A stretch of 64,000 nucleotides of DNA from Flavobacterium sp. ACN6 (GCF_002304005.1 NZ_MRCQ01000002.1:62001-126000); one strand, 5' to 3'. Shown: positions 1 to 8,756, numbered from the stretch's first letter. Notes: generated by a model not told the origin, from the letters alone. Translations and numbers: made by a program.

Positions 1-1
1 G

Positions 2-691
2 AACGGAAAAGAACATATATTTTCTGTACAGTTTGAACCAAATCAAGCAGGAAATGGTTCTAGCGGAAGTACTTTTCAAGCAACAACTTTTACTGGATTT
101 ACGGCAACAGAGCCCGCAGATATTATCTCAGACGTAGCGTTGTTTTATGACATTTACGCCGTTGGAGATAAAAGAAGGGATGTGAGTTATGCCAAACAAT
201 TATTGAATCCAACAACGGGAGCACTTTATACATTTCCGAAACCAATTTTCAAAAAATACTTGGATTTAACCAATCTGGCAACACCTGCAAATGTCGCGAT
301 CAACTTTCCAGTTATTCGTTATGCCGATATTTTATTGTCTTTAGCGGAAGCGATAAACGAACAAGGCGGACCAACTGCTGAATCCTACGAATTAATCAAC
401 CAAATACGAAGAAGAGCTTTTGGGAAACCAATTACAACGCCCGATGCAGCGATAGATTTATCCGGATTAAACCAGACGACTTTTAGAGCTGCGATTCAGG
501 AAGAACGTAAAAAAGAATTTGTTCAGGAAGGACAAAGATGGTTTGACTTGGTTCGTTGGGGAACATTGGTTACTGAAGTGAAAAAAGTAACGGCTAAAAA
601 CTCTGTTTCAGAAAGAAATAATCTGTATCCGATTCCTCAAAGCGAGCGAAACATCAATCCAGACGGTTTACCGCAGAACTCTGGATATTAA
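2..691 (+). CDS. SusD/RagB-family nutrient-binding outer-membrane lipoprotein, C-terminal part
   Basis: This is the last 229 residues of a SusD-family protein; its start lies off the left edge and the frame is open from base 2. SusD proteins sit on the outer membrane as lids over SusC TonB-dependent transporters and capture the substrate. The segment shares landmarks with the complete SusD at 12546: an early NGKEHIFS motif, the FPVIRYADILLSLAEA helix, NEQGGPT, the EERKKEF segment with QRWFDLVRWG, and a terminal YPIPQSE block. A SusC gene is expected just upstream outside the window. The sulfatase that follows suggests the imported ligand is a sulfated compound. The substrate cannot be told from sequence. 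Confidence 0.93.
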   Translation, partial: NGKEHIFSVQFEPNQAGNGSSGSTFQATTFTGFTATEPADIISDVALFYDIYAVGDKRRDVSYAKQLLNPTTGALYTFPKPIFKKYLDLTNLATPANVAINFPVIRYADILLSLAEAINEQGGPTAESYELINQIRRRAFGKPITTPDAAIDLSGLNQTTFRAAIQEERKKEFVQEGQRWFDLVRWGTLVTEVKKVTAKNSVSERNNLYPIPQSERNINPDGLPQNSGY

Positions 692-879
692 TTTTTAACA
701 CATATAAACATAGATATTTTTTTAAATAAAAAGAATTTAAAGAGAAACCTATTTCTCACTCATAGAATTACTATGTGCGTTTAAACAAGTGAAACGCATT
801 TTACAAATTCTAAACGTATGATTCTCTGTGTTTAAAAAATATGATTATGAAAAAAGCTTATAACTAAAAAAACTATAAA

Positions 880-2793
880 ATGAGAAATTTAAAAAATAAC
901 CTGGTAATCAAAAGCTCGAAAAAAGGGCTTTTGTTTACCGCTTTTCTGGCAGTCCAGATCGGATTTGCGCAAGAAAAAACAGAATTTAAGGGAACTATTG
1001 GTAAAATTTTGGCCGATTCTAAAGAATATTGGCCAGAGCCGATAAAAGCTCCGAAAGGCGCGCCAAATATTGTTTGGATTTTATTGGATGATGTAGGATT
1101 TGGAGCTGCAAGTACTTTTGGCGGTTTAATCAGTACTCCTACTTTTGATAATTTAGCAAACAATGGTTTACGCTATACCAATTTTCACACTACTGCCATT
1201 TGTGCTCCAACACGTGCGGCATTATTAACGGGAAGAAATTCAGGAAGAGTACACGTCAGCGGATTTTCTCATACTATTTTATCAGCTGGTTTTCCGGGTT
1301 GGGACGGAAGAATTCCTTCGGATAAAGGAACAATTGCAGAGATTTTACGTGAAAATGGCTACAACACTTTTGCTGTGGGGAAATATGGCGTAACACCAGA
1401 CGAAGAAGCATCAGATGCTGGGCCATTTGACAGATGGCCGACAGGAAAAGGTTTCGATCATTTTTACGGTTTCTTAGGTTCACAAACCGATCAGTACAAT
1501 CCTGATTTAGTAGAAGATCAAGTTCATATTAAACCAGACGGACGTCATTTAAATGAATTAATTACTGACAAAGCGATCAGCTATATTCAAAAACAGCAAA
1601 AAGCGGCGCCTGGAAAACCGTTCTTTTTATACTACGCACCAGGAGCAGCGCATGCACCTCATCAGGTAGCCACAAAATGGAGTGATCCTTACAAAGGAAA
1701 GTTTGACAAAGGATGGGACGCTTATCGTGAAGAAGTTATTGCAAACCAAAAGAAATTGGGTGTTATTCCCGCAAATGCTGTACTGCCAGAACGCAATCCG
1801 CTGCTTACAGATTGGAAAAAACTAACTCCAGACCAAAAGAAAGTATATGCCCGCTTTATGGAAGTTTACGCTGGATTTTTAACTTATACCGATTATGAAG
1901 TGGGAAGGGTTGTAAATTATTTAAAAGAAAGCGGACAGCTGGACAACACCTTAATTTTTGTTGCCATTGGAGATAACGGAGCAAGTAAAGAAGGAACCAC
2001 GGAAGGAACAATTAATCAAAACCTGTTTTCTCAAGGTGTTTCTGACGAAGAAAACCTGAAGAAAAACTTAGCCAATATTGACGAAATTGGTACACCAAAA
2101 GGCTTGAATACAAATTTCCCATTAGGTTGGGCTCAGGCAACTAATGTTCCTTTTAAAAACTGGAAACAAGATGCACAATCTGAAGGCGGCACGCATAATC
2201 CGCTGATTGTATTTTATCCAAACGGAATTAAAGATAAAGGAGGTATTAGAAACCAATACAGCCACGTTACAGATTTACTTCCAACGACTTTGGATATTGT
2301 CGGAATCAAAGCGCCGGAATATATCAAAGGAATTAAACAAGATATCATTCAGGGTTCTACATTCAAGGCTTCTATAGACAATCCGAAAGCAGCATCTTTA
2401 CACACGGTTCAATATTATTATATCTTCGGAAACAGGGCTATTTACAAAGATGGATGGAAAGCTGGAGCAGCGCACCTTCCAGATTCATTTGCAGTAAAAA
2501 AAGCTTTTGGTAAAAACGAAAAACCTGCAGAAAGCAATTTTGATGCTGATGTTTGGGAATTATATAATCTAAACGAAGATTTTAACGAACGTAATAATTT
2601 AGCTAAAAAATATCCTGAAAAACTAGCCGAACTTCAAAAATTATTTGATGAACAGGCTAAAGAAAATAATGTTTATCCATTGATCGACTGGCAGGACGTT
2701 TACAACAGAAGAATCCATAACACTGGAGCTGATAAAGGAAAAACAGTTTCAGATCTAATTAAACAAGCCACTAAACCAGGAAGTACCAATTAA
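880..2793 (+). CDS. Secreted arylsulfatase (type I, formylglycine-dependent)
   Basis: A 637-residue sulfatase predicted to hydrolyse a sulfate ester in the periplasm. Residues about 13-31 form a Sec signal peptide ending GFA before QE. The alkaline-phosphatase-type fold follows: metal-binding Asp70-Asp71 in LLDDVGFG, the core site CAPTR at 108-112 whose Cys108 would be oxidised to formylglycine, TGRN just after, and a second metal site in the AIGDNGAS segment. A C-terminal subdomain with WELYNL is typical. It follows the SusD gene after 188 bp with no obvious terminator, so it may be in the same operon. Length is normal for the long arylsulfatase subgroup. No formylglycine-generating enzyme is seen in this window. 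The substrate is unknown. Confidence 0.95.
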   Translation: MRNLKNNLVIKSSKKGLLFTAFLAVQIGFAQEKTEFKGTIGKILADSKEYWPEPIKAPKGAPNIVWILLDDVGFGAASTFGGLISTPTFDNLANNGLRYTNFHTTAICAPTRAALLTGRNSGRVHVSGFSHTILSAGFPGWDGRIPSDKGTIAEILRENGYNTFAVGKYGVTPDEEASDAGPFDRWPTGKGFDHFYGFLGSQTDQYNPDLVEDQVHIKPDGRHLNELITDKAISYIQKQQKAAPGKPFFLYYAPGAAHAPHQVATKWSDPYKGKFDKGWDAYREEVIANQKKLGVIPANAVLPERNPLLTDWKKLTPDQKKVYARFMEVYAGFLTYTDYEVGRVVNYLKESGQLDNTLIFVAIGDNGASKEGTTEGTINQNLFSQGVSDEENLKKNLANIDEIGTPKGLNTNFPLGWAQATNVPFKNWKQDAQSEGGTHNPLIVFYPNGIKDKGGIRNQYSHVTDLLPTTLDIVGIKAPEYIKGIKQDIIQGSTFKASIDNPKAASLHTVQYYYIFGNRAIYKDGWKAGAAHLPDSFAVKKAFGKNEKPAESNFDADVWELYNLNEDFNERNNLAKKYPEKLAELQKLFDEQAKENNVYPLIDWQDVYNRRIHNTGADKGKTVSDLIKQATKPGSTN

Positions 2794-2867
2794 CTAGATT
2801 ATCACAACCTTGTAGGTTTAAAGTCAAATTGCAAAATCTTTAAGTGATTTTAAAGTTTGAAAGTCAT

Positions 2868-2895
2868 ACCTCCAAGGTTTTGGAAACTTTGCAGG
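2868..2895. repeat. Short imperfect palindrome of the AAGGTTTTGGAAACCTT family
   Basis: The intergenic DNA after the sulfatase contains CCTCCAAGGTTTTGGAAACT followed by TTGCAGG, an imperfect inverted repeat. Very similar copies lie near 6760, 7016-7042 and 7138-7165, all between genes of the sulfatase region. This looks like a dispersed extragenic palindrome and may fold at the 3' end of transcripts. No function is shown. Confidence 0.6.
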
Positions 2896-2986
2896 ATAAA
2901 AACAAATAACAAAATTCTACTAACTCCATAGAATTAGTAACTATTTTTATTTAATTTTACATTAAAGCATTTAAATTCAGAAAGAT

Positions 2987-3106
2987 ATGAAACGAGTAGA
3001 TTATGAAATAATAGGAAAAAAAATTGTCGTTGGGACAATTCTATTTTTAGTTCCACTGGCAATTCTGGCTGGAGGATTAGCATTAATTAATCAATTTTTA
3101 AAATAA
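2987..3106 (+). CDS. 39-residue single-span membrane peptide
   Basis: An ATG-initiated frame encodes a 39-residue peptide starting MKRVDYEIIGKK, followed by one hydrophobic span of about 22 residues (IVVGTILF...LALI) and a short NQFLK tail. Its stop codon lies six bases before the start of the sterol-desaturase-like gene, so the two are almost certainly co-transcribed. The charged N-terminus followed by one helix fits a small inner-membrane protein with its N-terminus in the cytoplasm. I do not recognise a family. The tight spacing suggests an accessory subunit or partner of the membrane hydroxylase, but that is inference from position only. Confidence 0.6.
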   Translation: MKRVDYEIIGKKIVVGTILFLVPLAILAGGLALINQFLK

Positions 3107-3112
3107 GAAATC

Positions 3113-4171
3113 ATGGCAATAGTTCAGAAAGAAAAATTAACGAGAGATTTAATAATAAGCTTTTTTATTTATTCTCTGCCCGTAGTGGCAATTTACCTAT
3201 ATTTTAAATTAACAGGCGGTGCTGTTAGTGAATCACATATTACACTTCCAGCATTTTTAGAATTCGCGCAGCCTGTTTTTGCAAACATCAGATCCTGGGG
3301 GTTAATTGTTTTTATGCTTGTTTTGGGAGTTATAGAATTTGCAGCAGGTTTATACGATGACGAATGGACAGGCGAAGAACGTAAGATAGATATCGTAAGT
3401 TTCTTAGCCCCAAAAGTACTTTTACCACCAGTAATTGCTTTTTTCAGCTTAACCGCTTTACCTTATTTATTACCAAATGCGGCTAATTCTTTATCATGGG
3501 TTCCATTTTGGGGAGGATTTTTCCTGATCGCAATTGCTGACGATTTAACGCAGTATTGGTACCATAGATTACATCATCAAGTTCCGTTTTTATGGCGCTT
3601 TCACAGAACACACCACTCTGCTCCATACATGGGAATGGCGATGGCGTCTAGACAGAACTTTATTTATACGGTTTTCTTTTCTCAAATTTATTTGACAGCA
3701 ACTTTAACGTATTTAGGTTTAGGATTACCAGCTCTATTTGTTTTGGTAATCAAAAGTTTCATCACTTTGGGTGCGCACTCTAGTATTGCTTGGGATAAAC
3801 CATTTTACAAATACAAAGTTTTACATCCAATTGCATGGGTTTTAGAGCGTTTAATTTCTACTCCGGCTACACATCATGCGCATCACGCAGATACAAGCGG
3901 AGATGGTGTTGGACACTTTAAAGGAAACTTTGGAAATATGTTTTTTATCTGGGATGTAATCTTCGGAACAGGATTGATCACTCGTAAATTTCCAGAATCT
4001 TACGGAACAAAATCATACAAACAAGAAGAATGGTACGCCCAATTTTTATGGCCAATATTCAAATCTAAAAAAGAAGGAAGTGCTTTGGCAGAAGGTGTTT
4101 TGTCACTTCCATTAAAATCAAAACCAGTTACTGCAGAGGAAACTCCTTCACCAGTATTAGAACAAGCTTAG
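3113..4171 (+). CDS. Sterol desaturase / fatty acid hydroxylase superfamily membrane protein
   Basis: A 352-residue multi-span membrane protein with the three histidine clusters of the di-iron hydroxylase superfamily: HRLHH, HRTHH and later HHAHH. These bind two irons in ERG3/ERG25-like and fatty acid hydroxylases that use oxygen and reductant to hydroxylate or desaturate lipid-like substrates. Hydrophobic helices lie before and between the clusters, and about 50 C-terminal residues are polar and Pro/Glu-rich. The gene lies six bases after the 39-residue peptide and eight bases before the rhodanese-thioredoxin gene, so the three form one unit between two sulfatases. A role on a sulfated lipid, sterol or alkyl substrate is plausible but unproven. 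Confidence 0.92.
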   Translation: MAIVQKEKLTRDLIISFFIYSLPVVAIYLYFKLTGGAVSESHITLPAFLEFAQPVFANIRSWGLIVFMLVLGVIEFAAGLYDDEWTGEERKIDIVSFLAPKVLLPPVIAFFSLTALPYLLPNAANSLSWVPFWGGFFLIAIADDLTQYWYHRLHHQVPFLWRFHRTHHSAPYMGMAMASRQNFIYTVFFSQIYLTATLTYLGLGLPALFVLVIKSFITLGAHSSIAWDKPFYKYKVLHPIAWVLERLISTPATHHAHHADTSGDGVGHFKGNFGNMFFIWDVIFGTGLITRKFPESYGTKSYKQEEWYAQFLWPIFKSKKEGSALAEGVLSLPLKSKPVTAEETPSPVLEQA

Positions 4172-4178
4172 TATTTCT

Positions 4179-4895
4179 ATGAAAAATCAAATCTTAAAAA
4201 CCAGTATAACAGCAATTGCCTTTTTTTGGGCAGTTGCTGCTTTTTCGCAAAATGAAAATCACAGTTCATTGTCTTTAGATTCTTTTTATTCCAAAATAAA
4301 AAGTCAACAAAATCCACAAATTGTTGATGCTCGAACTCCAGACGAATTTGCTTTGAATCATATTGAAGGCGCTGTAAACTTTAATCTTCAATCTGAAAAT
4401 TATGAGCAATATGCCTCAAAATTGGATAAATCTAAACCCGTTTTTATTTACTCAATCGGAGCCGGAAGAAGTGTGGCTTTAGAAAAAGAATTATTAAAAA
4501 ATGGCTTTAAAGAAGCGTATAGTCTCGAAGGCGGAATTGCTAATTGGATCGGCGGCGGAAAACCTTTTTATTCCAATCTCAAAAGTAAATTGTCCTTAAA
4601 AGAATTCAATAAAATCATTGCCGATAATAAAACCGTTTTGGTAGATATTGGTTCCAAATACTGCGGGCCTTGTAAAAAAGTAAAACCTGTTTTAGAAACC
4701 ATCAGGACAGAATACGGAGCTGCTTTAAAAGTGGTCGAAATCGAATTGGAAGACAGTCCACAAGTTATTGCCGATTTAAAAACAATCAAAGTTTTTCCGA
4801 CTTTAATTTTATATCAAGATGGAAAAATTGTCTTTAAAAAACAAGGTATCAACGATTTGAAAAATGAAGTCGATGTTGCATTGGCTTCGAAGTAG
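4179..4895 (+). CDS. Periplasmic rhodanese-like/thioredoxin fusion with a cysteine-less rhodanese site
   Basis: A 238-residue exported protein: signal peptide ending AAFSQ (about residue 24), a rhodanese-like domain (about 30-128) and a thioredoxin-like domain (about 138-236). The rhodanese fold is recognisable from VDARTPDEF, HIEGAVN and LEGGIANW, but the loop that normally starts with the catalytic Cys reads YSIGAGRS, with Ser92 in that place. Sulfur transfer by the usual persulfide is therefore unlikely. The thioredoxin domain keeps a redox pair in KYCGPCKK (Cys162 and Cys165). The gene is tightly linked to the hydroxylase gene upstream. It may be a periplasmic disulfide reductase whose rhodanese part serves as a binding module. 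Confidence 0.9.
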   Translation: MKNQILKTSITAIAFFWAVAAFSQNENHSSLSLDSFYSKIKSQQNPQIVDARTPDEFALNHIEGAVNFNLQSENYEQYASKLDKSKPVFIYSIGAGRSVALEKELLKNGFKEAYSLEGGIANWIGGGKPFYSNLKSKLSLKEFNKIIADNKTVLVDIGSKYCGPCKKVKPVLETIRTEYGAALKVVEIELEDSPQVIADLKTIKVFPTLILYQDGKIVFKKQGINDLKNEVDVALASK

Positions 4896-4942
4896 CATTT
4901 AAATTTTTTGAACGTAAAGCTTTTAGTACTCAAATCGCACAG

Positions 4943-5036
4943 TTTGTCAGGCTGAGCGGAGTCGAAGCTCCGCAATCAAAATCGCCAATTTTTGCTGAGT
5001 TTATTGCGGAGATTTCTCTTCCGTCGAAATGACAAA
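4943..5036. repeat. Intergenic element bounded by GTCAGGCTGAGCGGAGTCGA and GTCGAAATGAC
   Basis: The spacer holds a 94-bp element that begins TTTGTCAGGCTGAGCGGAGT and ends CCGTCGAAATGACAAA. The two ends are partly complementary (TTTGTCA with TGACAAA), so the element can fold. A shorter relative of its left end lies at about 30776-30800. This is a widespread type of extragenic repeat in Bacteroidota; I know of no function. Just downstream, near 5053-5096, is a second inverted repeat of AACTTTGACAAAGTTT type. Confidence 0.55.
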
Positions 5037-5124
5037 AATACGTATTAAGCACAAAACCTAAGCTTTGTCAAAGTTTAAAACTTTGACAAAGTTTCCATAA
5101 TCTAAAAATTAACTAACCAAAAAT

Positions 5125-6747
5125 ATGTCAACCAAGAAAAAAATAACGAAAATTATTATACCCATTTTATTAATTCTCCTCATTCTTGCTGCTTTCCTCT
5201 TCTGGCCTATTAATACGAATGGAACTTTAATTAAAGAAGATCAAAAACTTGCTGAAGGAAAAAAAGATTTTTTATCCTCAAAAGTTCCCACAGATTCCGT
5301 TTCAGGAAAAAAGACCAACATCATTATTCTTCTTGCCGATGATTTAGGAAAATATGACATTTCGCTCTACGGCGGAAAATCAACACCAACACCGCAAATA
5401 GATTCTTTGGCTGCTTCTGGAGTTACTTTTACTGATGGATATGCCTCTGCCTCTATTTGTTCGCCTTCTAGAGCTGGACTAATTACAGGAAGATATCAGG
5501 AACGTTTTGGACATGAATATCAGCCTGGAGATCGCTATCCAAAAAACAACTTAGAATATTATGCTTTTAAGTATTTGATCAATACCAACAATTGGAGATT
5601 AAATGATAAAATAGAATATCCAAATGAGGCTTCAATTGCAACACAGGGTTTACCAAAATCTGAAATCACTTTTGCTGATTTAGCTAAAAGAGAAGGTTAC
5701 AACACAGGTATTATTGGAAAATGGCACTTAGGACATAATAAAGGATTTTTTCCTTTAGACCGTGGTTTCGATTATCATTACGGCTTTTATCAGGCTTTCT
5801 CTCTATTTGCTCCAGAAGACGATAATCCAGATATTATTAATCATCATCATAAAGATTTTACTGATAAGATGATTTGGGGAAAAGGGCGTGTCGGAATTGG
5901 ACAAATCCGCAGAGACAGCACCATAATTGATGAAAAAGCATATCTAACAGAAAAATTTGCTGAAGAAGCCGAAACATTTATTGATAAAAATAAAAACAAG
6001 CCTTTCTTATTGTACATTCCTTTTAATGCGCCACATACGCCATTTCAGGTTCGCAAAAAGTATTACGATCGTTTTCCAAATATAAAAGACGAAAACAAAC
6101 GCGTTTATTTCGCTATGATCAGTGCTTTAGATGATGCAATTGGGAGAATTCGGGCTAAAGTAAAAAAAGAAGGTCTAGAAGAAAATACTTTAATCATTTT
6201 TGCCAGCGACAATGGCGGCGCCGATTATACATTTGCAACCACAAATGCACCATTAAAAGGAGGTAAATTTTCTCATTTTGAAGGCGGTATAAATGTTCCT
6301 TTTGCACTTTCGTGGAAGGGAAAAATCAAGCCTAATACAGTTTACAAAAACCCTGTCAGTACTTTAGATATTTTTACCACAATTGCTTCTGCGATTGGTT
6401 CTGATCTTCCAAAAGACCGAATTTATGATGGTGTAGATTTGATTGCAACGGTAAACAGAAATAAAGAAGCCCATAAAGATTTATACTGGCGTTCCGGCGA
6501 TGCAAAAGCAATTAGAAGCGGTGATTGGAAATTAGTAATAAGCGGTAAAACGCATGAAAAATGGCTCTACAATCTTGCCTCTGATAAATCTGAAACAACA
6601 GATCTCGCGCAAAAAAATCCAGCAAAAGTAAAAGAATTACAAACTGCTTTACAAAATTGGGAGAAAGGATTAATTAAACCGCTTTGGCCTAATTTAACAT
6701 ACTATGAATTCGATTTTGGCAAACAGAAATACTTTGTTGATTTATAA
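5125..6747 (+). CDS. Membrane-anchored or exported sulfatase (type I)
   Basis: A 540-residue sulfatase with an N-terminal hydrophobic span (residues about 9-27, IIIPILLILLILAAFLFW) and no obvious cleavage site, so it may stay anchored with its active domain in the periplasm. Asp72-Asp73 in LLADDLGKYD bind the metal, CSPSR at 112-116 supplies the Cys expected to become formylglycine, and IGKWHLGH plus ASDNGGAD are further conserved sulfatase blocks. The serine in CSPSR is acceptable for the maturation machinery. It has its own 229-bp upstream spacer and is followed by repeat-rich DNA before the YeiH-like gene. It differs clearly from the sulfatases at 880 and 14202, so the cluster may handle more than one sulfate ester. 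Confidence 0.94.
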   Translation: MSTKKKITKIIIPILLILLILAAFLFWPINTNGTLIKEDQKLAEGKKDFLSSKVPTDSVSGKKTNIIILLADDLGKYDISLYGGKSTPTPQIDSLAASGVTFTDGYASASICSPSRAGLITGRYQERFGHEYQPGDRYPKNNLEYYAFKYLINTNNWRLNDKIEYPNEASIATQGLPKSEITFADLAKREGYNTGIIGKWHLGHNKGFFPLDRGFDYHYGFYQAFSLFAPEDDNPDIINHHHKDFTDKMIWGKGRVGIGQIRRDSTIIDEKAYLTEKFAEEAETFIDKNKNKPFLLYIPFNAPHTPFQVRKKYYDRFPNIKDENKRVYFAMISALDDAIGRIRAKVKKEGLEENTLIIFASDNGGADYTFATTNAPLKGGKFSHFEGGINVPFALSWKGKIKPNTVYKNPVSTLDIFTTIASAIGSDLPKDRIYDGVDLIATVNRNKEAHKDLYWRSGDAKAIRSGDWKLVISGKTHEKWLYNLASDKSETTDLAQKNPAKVKELQTALQNWEKGLIKPLWPNLTYYEFDFGKQKYFVDL

Positions 6748-6803
6748 TCGTGAATACAAAACCCGATAGGTTTTGGAAATCTTGCAACAAATCAATCATT
6801 ATA

Positions 6804-6930
6804 AATTGCCTCCAGCTTTAGCTGGAGGTTAAAAATTTAACAAGCAAAAGGGCTTTAGCCAAACTTTTTATTCGGCTAAAGCCTTTTTTACAACTAGACC
6901 TGTTACCTCCAGCTAAAGCTGAAGGCAATT
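6804..6930. repeat. 127-bp nested palindromic element, copy 1
   Basis: The element starts AATTGCCTCCAGCTTTAGCT and ends with the approximate complement, ACCTCCAGCTAAAGCTGAAG followed by GCAATT. Inside is a second stem, GGCTTTAGCC with GGCTAAAGCC, followed by T's. Each end also carries its own small palindrome, CCAGCTTTAGCTGG. The transcript would fold into a cruciform-like structure and could terminate transcription of the sulfatase. Copy 2 lies at 8631-8756, so the two copies bracket the YeiH-like transporter gene. Confidence 0.75.
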
Positions 6931-7165
6931 CAAAAATTATGATTTTATCGCTGCTTTTTTTCTATTATAAGCTCTCCAAAATCTCGTAGGTTTACTTTAA
7001 ATAACGAATCAAATACCTACAAGGTTTTGGAAACCTTGCAGGAAATCAATAATTCAAAATGATGATTTTACTATTAATTTTTGTTATAAGATATCCAATA
7101 ACCTTGTCAATCTGATTTTAAATAAATAATTAATAATACCTATAAGGTTTACTAAACCTTGTAGT
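6931..7165. repeat. Degenerate direct duplication carrying AAGGTTTTGGAAACCTT palindromes
   Basis: The 250-bp spacer before the transporter consists of about two degenerate copies of a roughly 107-bp unit: ATTCAAAAATTATGATTTTA near 6928 and ATTCAAAATGATGATTTTAC near 7050. Each copy ends in a palindrome of the CCTACAAGGTTTTGGAAACC type (7016-7042 and a diverged copy at 7138-7165). No coding frame is evident. It looks like accumulated repeat DNA, and the last palindrome may sit in the 5' leader of the transporter mRNA. Confidence 0.5.
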
Positions 7166-7180
7166 AAAGAAAAATATAAA

Positions 7181-8506
7181 ATGTCAACCTCAACAAAACA
7201 ATTTACTTTACACGAAGATTGGACTGTCGTTATTCTAGGCTTTCTTATAATCGGAATTTCTCTTTTTATTTTTCTTCCTCAAATTCCCGTTTTCAAATGG
7301 ACGAATGCTACTGATTTAACCAACAATGTTTTCGAAATAAAAAATCTTCAAATCATTGGTTTACAATTTATTTATTTCACTTTTATTGGAAGTATTGGAA
7401 CTTTTTTAGTTGGAAAATCGGTTAAGAATTTCCTTTTCGGATTTCCTGTAATTTACTTTCTCACAATTCTTGCATTGATAATTGCAGGAAATACAGCAAT
7501 AAAAGCACTAAATCTGGAAGCCGTTATTTTCAGTTTAGTAATCGGATTACTTATCGGGAATTTTTTCAAACTTCCAGAATGGTTTCGCAGCGCTTTATCA
7601 ACAGAACTCTTTGTTAAAATCGGATTGGTTTTACTGGGAACAAGTGTAATTTTTTCGGATATTTTAAAGGCAGGATCTTTAGGATTAATTCAAGCTTTGG
7701 TTGTGGTTTTATCGGTTTGGTATTTTGCTTTCTGGCTCTGTAAAAAACTAAAAGTCGATGATGAATTGACCATGATGATTTCGAGTGCGGTTTCTATTTG
7801 CGGTGTTTCTGCTGCCATTGCAACTTCTGGTGCGATAAAAGGAGATTCTAAAAAATTATCTTATGTAATTTCGATGGTTTTGGTAACCGCTATTCCAATG
7901 ATGATTTTTATGCCAATAATTGCGAGTCATTTTAATTTTCCAGAAGAAGTTACAGGAGCCTGGCTTGGCGGCAGCATCGATACTTCTGGAGCTGTTGTCG
8001 CATCTGGAACTTTGGTTGGCGAAACGGCTTTAAAAATAAGTACGATTGTCAAATTTTCTCAAAACGTTTTATTGGGTTTAGCGGCTTTTGCCATTTCCAT
8101 TTATTGGACTTATACGCACAATGAATCTTCTGAAGTAAAGAATTCAAAACCAACGCTTGGTGTAATTTGGGAACGTTTTCCAAAGTTCGTCATAGGTTTT
8201 ATTGCCGCTTCAATTGTTTTTTCGTTTTTGATTACTCCTGAAACTCGCGATGAAGTAAAAGAAAGTTTAAAAAATATTCAGGGACTTTGGTTTGCTTTAG
8301 CATTTACGAGTATTGGTTTGGAAACTAATTTTAAAGATTTACTGCATCACAATAGCAGGAAACCTTTAATAGCATTTTTAACGGCTCAAGTATTTAATAT
8401 CATTATCACATTGATTATTGCTTTTTTTCTTTTAAACCTTAAATATTCCGCTAGGAATATCTCATCGGTAGAAAAAAATTGTATTGTTCCGTATTGTGTC
8501 CTGTAG
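7181..8506 (+). CDS. YeiH-family putative sulfate exporter
   Basis: A 441-residue polytopic membrane protein of the YeiH/UPF0324 family (Cons_hypoth698), whose members are annotated as putative sulfate exporters although the substrate is poorly established. Family blocks are clear: VKIGLVLLGTSVIF, the SICGVSAAIA loop, and GAWLGGSIDTSGAVVASG. The protein is longer than the roughly 350-residue E. coli member because of extra N-terminal helices. The last 20 or so residues (KYSARNISSVEKN and on) are polar, lie beyond the final helix and read into a dispersed repeat, so the natural C-terminus may have been replaced. The position between sulfatases fits removal of sulfate released by ester hydrolysis. 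Confidence 0.88.
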   Translation: MSTSTKQFTLHEDWTVVILGFLIIGISLFIFLPQIPVFKWTNATDLTNNVFEIKNLQIIGLQFIYFTFIGSIGTFLVGKSVKNFLFGFPVIYFLTILALIIAGNTAIKALNLEAVIFSLVIGLLIGNFFKLPEWFRSALSTELFVKIGLVLLGTSVIFSDILKAGSLGLIQALVVVLSVWYFAFWLCKKLKVDDELTMMISSAVSICGVSAAIATSGAIKGDSKKLSYVISMVLVTAIPMMIFMPIIASHFNFPEEVTGAWLGGSIDTSGAVVASGTLVGETALKISTIVKFSQNVLLGLAAFAISIYWTYTHNESSEVKNSKPTLGVIWERFPKFVIGFIAASIVFSFLITPETRDEVKESLKNIQGLWFALAFTSIGLETNFKDLLHHNSRKPLIAFLTAQVFNIIITLIIAFFLLNLKYSARNISSVEKNCIVPYCVL

Positions 8507-8600
8507 GGACACCTGTTGTATAGAAATGGCACATTTTGCAATTAATCAAACGTTCCTACAGAACGTATAACCGCTATTTAAATTTAATTCTGCCGACGAA
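8445..8600. repeat. Repeat element overlapping the 3' end of the transporter gene
   Basis: From about 8445 the sequence changes to short inverted repeats: ATTCCGCTAGGAAT, GTGTCCTGTAGGGACAC, CGTTCCTACAGAACG and ATTCCTAAAGGAAT. A related GTTCCTATGGGAC motif occurs near 16285. The transporter reading frame ends inside this element, and its last codons are read from it. The left boundary is estimated from the loss of membrane-protein character. Confidence 0.5.
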
Positions 8601-8630
8601 ACATTCCTAAAGGAATGAATTTCAATTTTC

Positions 8631-8756
8631 AATTGCCTACAGCTTTAGCTGGAGGTTTATAATTTAAAAGAAAAAAGACTTTAGCCAAACTTATTATTCG
8701 GCTAAAGTCTAGATTATTTCTAAATCTTTTACCTCCAGCTAAAGCTGTAGGCAATT
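8631..8756. repeat. 126-bp nested palindromic element, copy 2
   Basis: This copy begins AATTGCCTACAGCTTTAGCT and ends with the complement of that start, AAAGCTGTAGGCAATT. It keeps the inner stem GACTTTAGCC with GGCTAAAGTC. It is about the same length and in the same orientation as the copy at 6804. Matching changes in both arms (CTACAG with CTGTAG) preserve pairing, which suggests that the fold matters. Confidence 0.75.
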
